Part shown: piece by piece, positions 52,679 to 62,719 of the stretch
Position numbering within the stretch: the stretch's first letter is position 1
How the letters are laid out: every line of letters begins with the position of its first letter
NCBI GenBank assembly: GCA_003993805.1
Contig: RSEF01000003.1
Span: forward strand, 103,700,942 to 103,764,941
Length of the DNA stretch: 64,000 nt
Direction of reading: 5' to 3'
From: Himantopus leucocephalus
Lineage: Eukaryota > Chordata > Aves > Charadriiformes > Recurvirostridae
Program-made: the position numbers and the translations under genes
Notes under the pieces: model-generated
The model's input: only the letters and a program-made list of their open reading frames with translations
Database searches by the model: none
What the model was told of the DNA's origin: nothing

Positions 52679-53263
52679 CCCAAGCAAATACGCAGACAGC
52701 ACTAACCTTTCACCTGTACAGCTGCCCCCGGGGAGCGCGAGAGCAGCAGAAAAAGCAAATAACCCCACTGGAGCTCATTCTGTACCTGCCGCGTGCTTAG
52801 AATTGGGCTTTATCTGGCTGGCTCTTTTCATAAGCAATGAGTTTGCGGATGTAGGAACTTTTTTCATCATATTTCCCCTGCTTTGGAGTACATGACATGC
52901 ACTGTCTCTATGGCTGAATAAAAGGTCATGACTGACCAGCTGGTAACACAGAATGCATTTTTACACTAATGGCAGGGTATTCTAGCTTTTGTTTCACGTT
53001 ACAATGACTGCATATTTACATAAACCCTACATCTGTTTAGTTAAATTAAGCCAGAGGGTGATGATCTTTGTCTTTACAAAAGAGCTGATTTAATTTTATT
53101 GAACATAGCTTTCCATTTAAAAGATCAAAGTCAGTGCAGCCCCCTGCAGCAACAGTTCAGTCTTATGTGTTTCTTCAAATATTCAGATTAAGAAAATAGG
53201 GGAACCGGGACTGAAAAAGCTAATGAATTTTAACAGACAACTAGCAATTATTCATTCCTTAAA

Positions 53264-53363
53264 NNNNNNNNNNNNNNNNNNNNNNNNNNNNNNNNNNNNN
53301 NNNNNNNNNNNNNNNNNNNNNNNNNNNNNNNNNNNNNNNNNNNNNNNNNNNNNNNNNNNNNNN
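53264..53363. other. Assembly gap (100 N) in the RSAD2 promoter region
   Basis: Exactly 100 Ns, with a GAGCC pentanucleotide tract starting at its right edge. The break is probably caused by this GC-rich repeat. The RSAD2 core promoter and transcription start may lie inside it. Confidence 0.97.
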
Positions 53364-53472
53364 CGAGCCGAGCCGAGCCGGGTCGAACCGAGCCAAGCTG
53401 AGCTGGGTCCAGTCGAACCGAGCCCAGCCGGATCGAGCCGAGCCGAGCCGAACCGTGCCGAGCCGCGCCGCG
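53364..53472. repeat. GAGCC pentanucleotide tandem repeat in the RSAD2 leader
   Basis: About 109 bp of GAGCC units with variants (GAACC, GTGCC, GGTCC, AAGCT), cut on the left by the gap and ending about 42 bp before the RSAD2 start codon. The true array is probably longer. Frames on both strands through it are repeat artefacts rich in Arg, Ala, Glu and Pro. Confidence 0.85.
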
Positions 53473-53514
53473 TCTAACTGAACGGCAGCGCATCCCGCCG
53501 GGTCTCGCCGAGCC

Positions 53515-56500
53515 ATGTCCCTGGTCGCGTTGGTCCGTCTGCCGCTGGCGGTGGCGAGGGCGGCGCTGGCGGCGCTGCGCGGGAGGCTGGGAGCGCTGTG
53601 CTGGAGCCTGTCACCCCTGTCCCTGTCCCTGTCCCTGTCCCTGCCCAGCTGGCGGCGGGTTTCGACTCACAGCCCCGCCGCCCCGGCGGGCTCCCGGCGG
53701 GAGCGGGAGCGGGAGTGGGACGAGCCGTCCCCGACCCCCACCAGCGTCAATTACCACTTCACCCGGCAGTGCAACTACAAGTGCGGTTTCTGCTTCCACA
53801 CGGCCAAGACCTCCTTCGTGCTGCCCCTGGAGGAGGCCAAGAGGGGGCTGGCGATGCTCAAGGAGGCGGGTGAGTGCGGGGAGGGAGCGGGGGGATGCGG
53901 GGCGGCCGCGTCGCAGCAGGACCAAGCGGCGTCGGAGAAGTTATCCCTGTCATTAGGCGGCCGCGGTCCCTCTTCACATCGCTGCGGTCGGGCACGGACA
54001 GCGGTGGGAGGAGTGGGGACGTTTGCAGGCAGAGGTTCACAGCATCTTTCTTTGGGCCTCTTCTAGGAATGGAGAAAATAAATTTCTCCGGAGGAGAACC
54101 GTTTCTTCAGGACAGAGGCGAATTTGTAGGGCAACTGGTCCAGTTTTGCAAGCAGGAGTTGAAGCTACCGAGCGTCAGCATTGTTAGCAACGGCAGCCTG
54201 ATTAGAGAACGGTGGTTCAAGAAGTACGGTAAGGAAAAAGCAGTGTGGTACAGGAGCGCTGGCGGGTTTTGGGAGCTTCTTCGGGGCAGCCTCACCGAAA
54301 GGGGGTTTTCAGTGCAAGTGGGAGACGGTTTGTTAGTGGTTCATTTACAGTAAACACAAACCAAACGTAAATACCAGTGGAATATTGTTAGTTATATGTT
54401 GTGAACATAGGCTGTTGTACTATTGCCTCTCCAGCACAATAGTGTAATAAAATAACAGCGCAGGCTGTCTCCATAACGCTGGAGATGCACACACAAAAAA
54501 CACGTGATGTTTTGATAATGCCTCTGCTGTGGCTTTTGTGGGTTTGTGATGACTTCCCGGAACTGTATTTACATGGCAGATCGTGACAGATCACAAGGAA
54601 GTGAAAGTGGGCAGAGTCCTGACAGCTTTAAACTGAAGGACTGAATATTAATCAATTTTTAAAACTTCTTTTCAGGTGAATATTTAGACATTCTGGCAAT
54701 TTCATGTGACAGTTTCGATGAGAACGTCAACGTTTTAATTGGCCGTGGTCAAGGAAAGAAGAACCATGTGGAAAATCTGCATAAACTGAGACAGTGGTGC
54801 CGAGAGTATGCTGTTGCTTTCAAAATAAATTCAGTGATCAACAGATTTAATGTTGAGGAAGATATGAATGAGCAGATCAAGGCACTTAACCCTGTGCGCT
54901 GGAAGGTAAGAAAGCGGTGTATACCATAGTTTTCATGTTCAAAGAAAAGGGATGATGAAGTTTGGAGTTGTTTGAACCTCTAATGACCTCAGTCAGATCT
55001 CCAGCTCCAGCTAGGGCTAGTGTTAGTGGGCTGTTGCCAGTGCTACATGATAAATACTTCATCATGCACAGATCTATTTTCTTTCCAATATTAAAAGTAA
55101 GATAGAAGGTCTTTAACATCTGAAAAAGTGTCATGATGTCAAGAAAATGAGAAGTTAGTCTACAATGATACGTAAGAGTTAATACGTCAGCTATATATAA
55201 GTGTACATTAGACATTAATGTTCTGTTATAGAGTATTAGTGGTCAGTGTGAATATATGGTATTTTCTACTAGAAGTGTATTAAATACATTATGTTATCAG
55301 TTTGAAAATGGTTAGAGATAATGTGTCTTATAAATATGGGAAAACTTGTGGAATAATTTCGTAGAGTCATAGAATCACAGAATGGTTTAGGTTGGAAGGG
55401 ACCTTAAAGATCATGTAGTTCCAACCCCCCTGCCATGGGCAGGGACACCTCCCACTAGACCAGGTTGCTCAAAGCCCCATCCAGCCTGGCCTTGAACACC
55501 TCCAGGGATGGGGCCTCCACAACTTCCCTGGGCAATTTAATTTCTCATTATTTGCTTCATGGAAATTGATGTATGTGCGTGATTTCCCAGAAAAAAAAAT
55601 GTCTGTGAAATCTTGGTCCTACTAAAGGAGTGTAAGGAAAATATGACATACATTTTAATATTTTATCAAGCTTCCTGGGCTACTTTCTTACTGGGGTTAC
55701 AGAGCATGTTGATGGCAAAGGCACAATTTTTCCCCCCAAAATCTGAATGTAGTTGAGGACTTGGCCCTTAGAAGGAGGTTGTTAAGTAGACAAACTATTG
55801 CATTTTGTTTCTGGGGAGTCTTCTCTATCTTTTCTGTGACCACCTGAAGCTAGTTAAACTTACAGTCACAAATCAGATTAAAATCTTCAAAAATACAGAT
55901 TGACTTGATAGTCGGCATTGTACACATTACTGACTAACATTTATAATACAGCCATACTATTTAAGGTTAAATCAAAAGTTAATTTGAGCTTTTATTATCT
56001 GTGCTGTTATTAAGACCAGAGCAGTTAAGATTTCTGTGGAAACCTGGTCAGGAACCATGACTGTATAATTACATTTAGAACTATGTAATGTTAATTTGCT
56101 AAAAATAAATCTGTATGGTGCCCTTCGTATAATATTCACTTATCACAATTTGTGTCAGTGTGGCTCCACTGACAGAAAAATTAAAGACACCGCTCCTGAG
56201 ACAACTGAAGGTTTTTGTCATGGTGACAGTGTCTTATACTCAAGGCAAGTGAAAACATCAAAACTTAACCAGGTGCCTTTTGTCTTCAGGTATTCCAGTG
56301 TCTGCTCATTGAAGGGGAGAACACTGGTGAGGCTGCCCTGAGAGAAGCAGAGAAATTTGTTATCAGCGATGAAGACTTTGAACAATTCCTGGATCGCCAC
56401 AAAGATGTCACCTGTTTGGTACCAGAATCTAATCAGAAGGTAAAATTGAAACTGTTCTTTTGTAACTTTAGTTTGAAATAAATTTGGAAAGATGGAAAAA

Positions 56501-59024
56501 GAACTAGAAGCTTTCATGGCAATTAACACTTTCCTTATCAGTATTGGCTTAGAAGAGGTACAGAACAACTTTGTCAGCAACTGTTTTTGTTATGGTGGAA
56601 GCCAAGGTTTGTTAATTTTCTTTAAGGCTTTTTATTGAGCATAAAGTTATTAACAGAAGAGTAAAAACTCATTGATCCCAATCCTGTGGAAACCAGGAGG
56701 AGTCCTCTCACAGTGTCATGTGGGCCTCTGCTCAGTGAGATGGATGTATGAAGTATCAGCACAGAAACTGGAGAAACTCAGTTTTCCACTGCTGAGTGGT
56801 GAACTCCAAACAATAATTAAGCCCTTTAGAATTTAATAGCTCTTCCCCACCAGGGCACAAGAGCCTGATAAGGTTGAATATTAATGTAGGAACACTTTAT
56901 ACTCTAAGCATAGTTTTCTAATAGAGAGTCACCATGGTGTTACGCTATGGCAGTGTCATTGACCTGCATGAAATGAGATTATCATCCCAGTCAGCATTAT
57001 ACTGGGTATTGAGGAACAGGAACTAGTATTTTTGCCTGACACATCTTACTCGGTACTCCCTCCCACGATAAAGTCGCATTTTTAACATTGTCTATCTGAA
57101 CTCCTTTGGACTGCACATTCAGGCTCTTTATTCACAAGAAGACTCCTTGTGCTACTGCAAAGGCCAGCAGGTAACTTGAGGAGCTGCCACCCAGCTTATG
57201 TGAGCTGCAGTAAAGTGCCTAAGGGTGGAGATCAGGATCTTTTGTAAGATGCCTACAGGCCCTATACATGGCATGAGGAGAGTTAGAAGACTCACTGTTA
57301 AGAGAGTTTGTGAACTCAGTGAGGAGATACTAAGTTGAACCAAGTTCAGGAGTGCCTTAAATCTCCCATCTTGCCATCCATTTCCCCTCCACAGATTAAT
57401 ACTCTCCATTTGCGGTTTATTTTTTAATGTATAGAGAGCTCAAGTGAGCAGATTGGGTTGCCTCTACTATGAAGACCGAGAAGTGCAGTCTAGTGTTTAA
57501 AGCATTCGGTGGGAGAGAGCACTCATCAGAGAAGGTGTTCAGATGAGATCCCAGAACTGTTTCTACCTTTTTTTCCATGCAAGAAGTCCTACAAAAAAAG
57601 AGTAGACTTGCCTCAGTAGGTTTGGTTCTAGAAGACCATTTCTGATTGCCGTTAAACCTGTGTGAAAGATGGATAACAAATTGATCAAACACATTTCTCG
57701 TTCTACACAGCAGCAAACACCAGCTACCCAGAGAGTTTTAGGGAGGATCATGTAGGAGATGCCCAGTTAGTTGATCAAACATGTCTTATTTCAGCTGTTT
57801 GCCTACTTCTTGGTGCAGACCTGAGAGCTTTTTGAGCTGGGAGATTGCGTTTGAGCTGAAAGAATACCTTTGTCTGCAGCTTAAATGGTCATTTGTCTGG
57901 AAAATGACACGATCATTCCAGTATGCAAAACAGTGTAAGTTCTGCTGGTGTAGAAGTTAATAGAAAACTTGGATATTATTTAAAACATCTTTATCCAGTT
58001 GGGCACCCATATTTCAATTAGACACTTGAGAGGTCATATTCCAAGAATTAGTGGTTTATTTATGCATTAAGTCATGCTAGTAATCCTGTCGTTTGTTTCT
58101 ACAAATTTGATCCAAGCTCACTGAAACAGTGGTAAGACACTACCTTATTTCAAAGATTTGGACCAGGCTTCAAATGAATAGTTGTTTGTTTTGTCCTTGA
58201 TTTTTCACGAGAATGGAATTTTGGTTTGGATATTAATTTATTTTTTTCTTTTGATCTATTACAGATGAGGGATTCATACCTCATTCTGGATGAATACGTA
58301 AGTCTTTGTTTGATACTTGGTATTTGTATGCTAATATATGTATGTATACAACAGCGATAACCAATTCTATTTACTGTGCATTCTATAAAATAATTTTACC
58401 ATGTAGTACAAGGAACAGATGTAATTTTTCCCATCAGACATATTGGGAACTTGAATTTAAGTATGACCTAAGGAGGAGTTGCCATCAGGTTGTGTGCGTG
58501 ATCATTGCATCACGAATCTTAAAGTGTAGATGTGCATCTTTGCAGGATGTCTTTGCTGTTTTTCTTTAATTTAAAAAGTACAGAGCTTGTCCTGAAAGTT
58601 AAGTTTCAAAGAGCCTACTTAGTTGACATGTAACAGAAGAGCAAACATTTAATCTTCAGGAATTATGGTACGGCTTTCTTCCTGCTAAGATGCGTCAGTG
58701 TGTCTAACCATGAGCTTCTGAGTCTTCTAAGGACTACAGTGAAACTGTTCAGGCACTTCCATAGGCTTTTATGGGATTGCCGTGCAACTTCTTTAATTCT
58801 GTAGAAAAATTAAGCTTTTACAAATTGACTTTCTAACGTCTTATCTATTGACATTCCAGATGCGTTTTCTAAACTGTAGAAATGGACGGAAAGAGCCTTC
58901 CAAGTCTATCCTAGACGTTGGCGTAGAAGCAGCTATAAAATTCAGTGGATTTGATGAGAACATGTTCCTAAAAAGAGGAGGAAAGTATGTGTGGAGTAAA
59001 GCAGACATGAAACTGGACTGGTAA
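53515..59024 (+). CDS. RSAD2: Viperin, radical-SAM antiviral enzyme (six exons)
   Basis: Coding exons are 53515-53869, 54067-54228, 54676-54905, 56290-56439, 58265-58297 and 58860-59024. All junctions are GT-AG; the first two are in phase 1. Together they give 364 residues against about 361 in mammals. Residues 1-30 form a Leu/Ala/Arg-rich amphipathic segment expected to bind the ER and lipid droplets. The 4Fe-4S motif CNYKCGFC has Cys86, Cys90 and Cys93; SGGEP is at 126-130, SNGS at 159-162, SCDSFDE at 182-188, and KINSVINRF at 222-230. Trp364 is the final residue, needed in mammals for contact with the cytosolic Fe-S assembly machinery. Viperin converts CTP to the chain terminator ddhCTP. 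The start ATG has G at -3 and in-frame stops upstream. A Leu-Ser repeat (34-43) is encoded by a hexanucleotide repeat. All motifs are intact, so it is probably functional. Confidence 0.97.
53615..53643 (+). repeat. (CCCTGT)n hexanucleotide repeat inside RSAD2 exon 1
   Basis: Four perfect CCCTGT units plus five bases. In the RSAD2 frame it encodes alternating Leu and Ser (residues about 34-43), between the amphipathic helix and the radical-SAM domain. It also keeps a second frame open (Pro-Val repeats), which is a shadow. Confidence 0.9.
55366..55536 (-). mobile_element. CR1 LINE 3' end in RSAD2 intron 3
   Basis: It starts at the left with the reverse complement of the CR1 terminal repeat (TCATAGAATCACAGAATGG), then TTTAGGTTGGAAGGGACCTT, and a segment whose minus strand encodes the end of ORF2 (a [19 protein letters not shown] reading). 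It is 5'-truncated, antisense to RSAD2 and clear of the splice sites. Confidence 0.93.
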
Positions 59025-62000
59025 CTCAATATACTGAGTTAGGGCAGGTGCATGATGTAAAGAAAATGGGTGTGTGTATATATGCGCGTGTATATATGTA
59101 TCTATGTATCCAATGCTTTTAACTACACTTGGTATGTTATACAGATTGCTGTTTGGTATAGCTCTATATGTGAATGTGTTAAATGTTGTTAGAATGTAGA
59201 TTGTGCTCTTATCTATTGTTTGGTTGAACATTACCAAGCACCTTCAGAGCTTTCATATATATAGGGTCTCTGAAATCGACTTCCCCATCTGTCAANCTGT
59301 CATATGAAGGGCTTAAGGGCAAACTGTTAATATAATGTCACCCAGGAAACAGTTTTAAGATAATATACAAGTGTGCATGGCGGAAAACAAACCAAAACCC
59401 ACCCCAATCTCTATTTCGTTATAAACAGCTGTAATGACAGATAAGTAGAAGCTCTTATCAGGCAACGTATTCTGCCTCGTTCGTATGGAAAGGTGGATTG
59501 CAGTTCCTCACTCCATCACAAGAGGGCCAGCTGGCAGGCCTCTGGAAGCAGCCCCTGACTTTTTCAGGGGTAATTGAGGGTCAGAATCTAAGAATCATTT
59601 TCTGTAATAATATATTTGAAAGGAAATCAAGATGAAAAAATTGGCAATTTTCATTCTTTAAGACTTCAACTGTAAAAGCGTCTGTTGTTCTTCTCCCTCT
59701 CCTCCATATGCATACATGATATTTGCAAAAATGTTGGGGGCTTTAATTTTCTGTGAAAACCTATTTTTAGTCATGAAAAAATACTATATTTGTCCTAAAA
59801 CATAAAAGTGCATTTTACCCAGTGACGAGCAACTTCTTATTTCACATTGGCAATGACCTTAGTTTTAACAAATATCTGCAGTGAAAACAATGTTTGCATT
59901 TTACTGGTAACTTCCTCCATTTTACCTCTAGCTGTAAATACTGATTTAATATTTTAAACATTTTTTTCTCTCCCCATACATACAGTTCTGATGAAGATTC
60001 CTTCTGAAATCAATTAATACTGTGTAGCAGATCTAATACATATCTTGTTTCATACTAGTTGTGTTATTCGCTTTTTATTTTCATAATTTTTTTTTAATTT
60101 TCATAAGTTCGTATATCATGTAGCCTTCTTTTAAAGGTTGCTTGGCTCACTAATCATTCTTACTTGCTGGCTGCAAACATGCAGGTATTATGTGAAACTA
60201 ATTGTTTTTTGTGATAGCTGTCTTTGATTTTAAGAGCTGGCAGCATCAATATAAAATACAGAAAAGTCAAAGCCCCCCGCAAAAACAGTAATCTAATATG
60301 CTGCCCTTGTTCTTGGTTTTCTGGCAATTTTTACAGCTTTATAATTACATTTTTCCAAATTTAACTAGTCCCATCTGCCCCAAAGCTCTGTGTGGAGGGC
60401 ACGGGGATAAGCATTGCACAAAACAGAAGTGAGCTGGCACTGCTCATTCTTATTGTCCATTGAACTCAGTGCCCGGACTGTCTCACACGTTTAAATATTT
60501 GCAGCAGCTGGGAGACAGCATGCATTAAATGTACCATGTAGAGAGAATGACACCTTCATTCCTTTTTCTGGTAAGGCTAGGTGATTTTTTATAGAGAGTT
60601 TTTCAAGAGGAATGTTGTGCATTCACCTAATGCAGCTTCAAAGTTGAAGGAGGAAAGCGTGTAAGTAGGAGCTGCTACTTCTGAATAAAGGAAGGTGCAG
60701 CTCTGAATACGCTGTGAAAATGTTTCCCTTTATAATTCCTTCAGTTGCTATTTTTACTATCCTAACTGTAAATATAGTGTCTTAGTGGTGCTCTTTTGTC
60801 TCTTTGTATTTTGCATTTTGCAATCACAACACTTCCTAGACACTTACATTTCAGTATTTTTTTTTTCTTGTATTAATACTAAGTGACATTTAAAATGTGG
60901 CCCACACACATTAACCCCACAGTCTTTTGGCAGCTGTTTCGCTGACCTCAGTTGGAGTTCTGCCTGAGTAGCAACTACGGGCAGCGCAAATTTATGTAAT
61001 TGTGGGGTTTGACTTCCTCTGCGTTCCCATTGCTCAGACGTTAAATGTAGCCTCTTCCTCAGCATCTACGCTGCACGATAGAAAAGAAGCATTTTTCCTT
61101 TGCTGCTGGCCCAGTCCCAGCATGGGGTAAGATTTAGGGCATCAGTGTACCACTAAATCTACCAGCTCGCTGCTTCTGCGGGAAATGCCAGCTGTATCAC
61201 AGCACGCAGATGTGAGGTGCACAAGCTCCCATTCAGATCCAGAAATCCTGCTATTCTTTGCTTTGCATTTTCCGCTGTAAATGGCTGTTCTTTTGCTGCA
61301 AGGGATCCTCTGTGCCTACGGAGGAAGCTGCAGGATAAACAAACTGGAGCTGACAATGTGAAAATCCAGTAAATAATGTAAAGACATTAAAGATGTCTTT
61401 TATCAGAACATTCTAAGTTCTTATCTTCTTAAAATCTTAAGGATTTTACATCATCTCTTGCTACCATACATAATTAAGAGAAAGTTTTTGCTCTGTGTGG
61501 TACTCTTTTGCAAAGGCAATGCCGATTGTGTACATTGGAACTAAAGAATCTGACATAACACAGTTTGACAGAGAAGTTAAAGAATAGCTGTTGGTATTTT
61601 TATATGCAAAATTCATTTTTGTGTAAAATCTCTAAATTTTTTTTGGCTACAGCTTGATTAACCTAGTTTATTATTTTTTTAATCTATAAACACAGTTCAC
61701 GTTGGACCAAAAACAGACTTCAGGCTTTCATTCTATAGTTGGGCCTGACTTTCAGCAGGGGACTAGGAGAATAATACTGAATTCAGTAGGGCTACTCCCT
61801 GGCTTAGAGATTACATGCACTTTGTGGCACTGAAGGGTCAGGATTTAAATGTAAGTCCTGTAAACACAGATATGCCTAATTGTATTTTCATGTGTAATCT
61901 CATAGTACTGCAGCTAAGCACTTGCTAGAGGTGCTGAACTGGGAAGGAACTTATACTGTAGTTTACCAGTATTATACAGCTGTTCATATTTGTAAAATTT

Positions 62001-62240
62001 GTAGAGAATGAGCATTTAGGAGACTGAGTAACTTCAGTTAAAATCATCGTGTACGCACCTTGGGTAACGAATCAAACTGTCATTTAAGATGCATTTTAAG
62101 ATGCCCCCTTTTGAAGCGTGAAAGATGCTTGATATATTTGAATGTTACAAATGATGAATTTTTAAATGATATTGTCACATAATTAGTGCTAAATATTTTA
62201 CGAGTATGTTGCACATTTCAATAAATGTTTCTATTTTCTT
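59025..62240 (+). other. RSAD2: Probable RSAD2 3' UTR
   Basis: AT-rich sequence with many ATTTA-type words and no gene on either strand. It runs from the stop codon to the AATAAA at 62220. A length of about 3.2 kb is inferred, not shown. An earlier AATAAA at 60684-60689 would give a 1.7-kb UTR. A TG/TA dinucleotide stretch lies at about 59069-59105 and a single N at 59296. Confidence 0.5.
62220..62225 (+). terminator. RSAD2: Likely RSAD2 polyadenylation signal
   Basis: A canonical AATAAA is followed within 45 bases by GTTT-rich and T-rich sequence, the expected downstream element. It is the last strong signal before the CpG island of the next locus. Confidence 0.5.
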
Positions 62241-62719
62241 AAGTTTGCCTGTAATTTCTTTTTTTTTTTTTTTCCCCTTAAATATAACCCAGAACCATAA
62301 TAGCAGAATGTGTGACTGCATTCACAAGAGATCTGTAATTCTGGACGAGGTCTGTATTTAGCGCAGGGGGCTGCCTGCGCCGTGCCAAGGGCAGCATCTA
62401 GGCCGAGAGGGAGAACAATAGCGGTAATTCTCCTTGTGATGAAAAGCATTTGTTCCACGCTTGAGTGGACTGGCCTGCGTTGGGAGAAGGCAGTTAAAAA
62501 TACTTTGTGCCGTTCAGATGACAGCCATTACGAAAGACACAACTGTCCATAAATATCTGAGGAGAGAAAAAAAACCCAAAACACATTATCTTCTGTTATG
62601 GTAAGACAGAAAATTTAGAAGAGTAAAGACAAGCGGCTTCTCAAGCTCATCCGCTCATCTTCAGGCTGCAGCATGAACTCTTGTATGAGACAACCTGAAA
62701 TGGAGCTTTCCACAGTAAT
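62241..62719. other. Short spacer between RSAD2 and the CpG island
   Basis: A T-run at about 62259-62273, then unremarkable sequence of rising GC content. No gene is visible. Confidence 0.5.

Noticed and set aside
53248..53925. Long open frames on the minus strand across the GAGCC repeat and RSAD2 exon 1, and a Pro-Val repeat frame at 53598-53873
   Set aside because: They are read from the pentanucleotide and hexanucleotide repeats and from GC-rich exon 1 in the wrong frame. They include N-derived residues and lack any domain.
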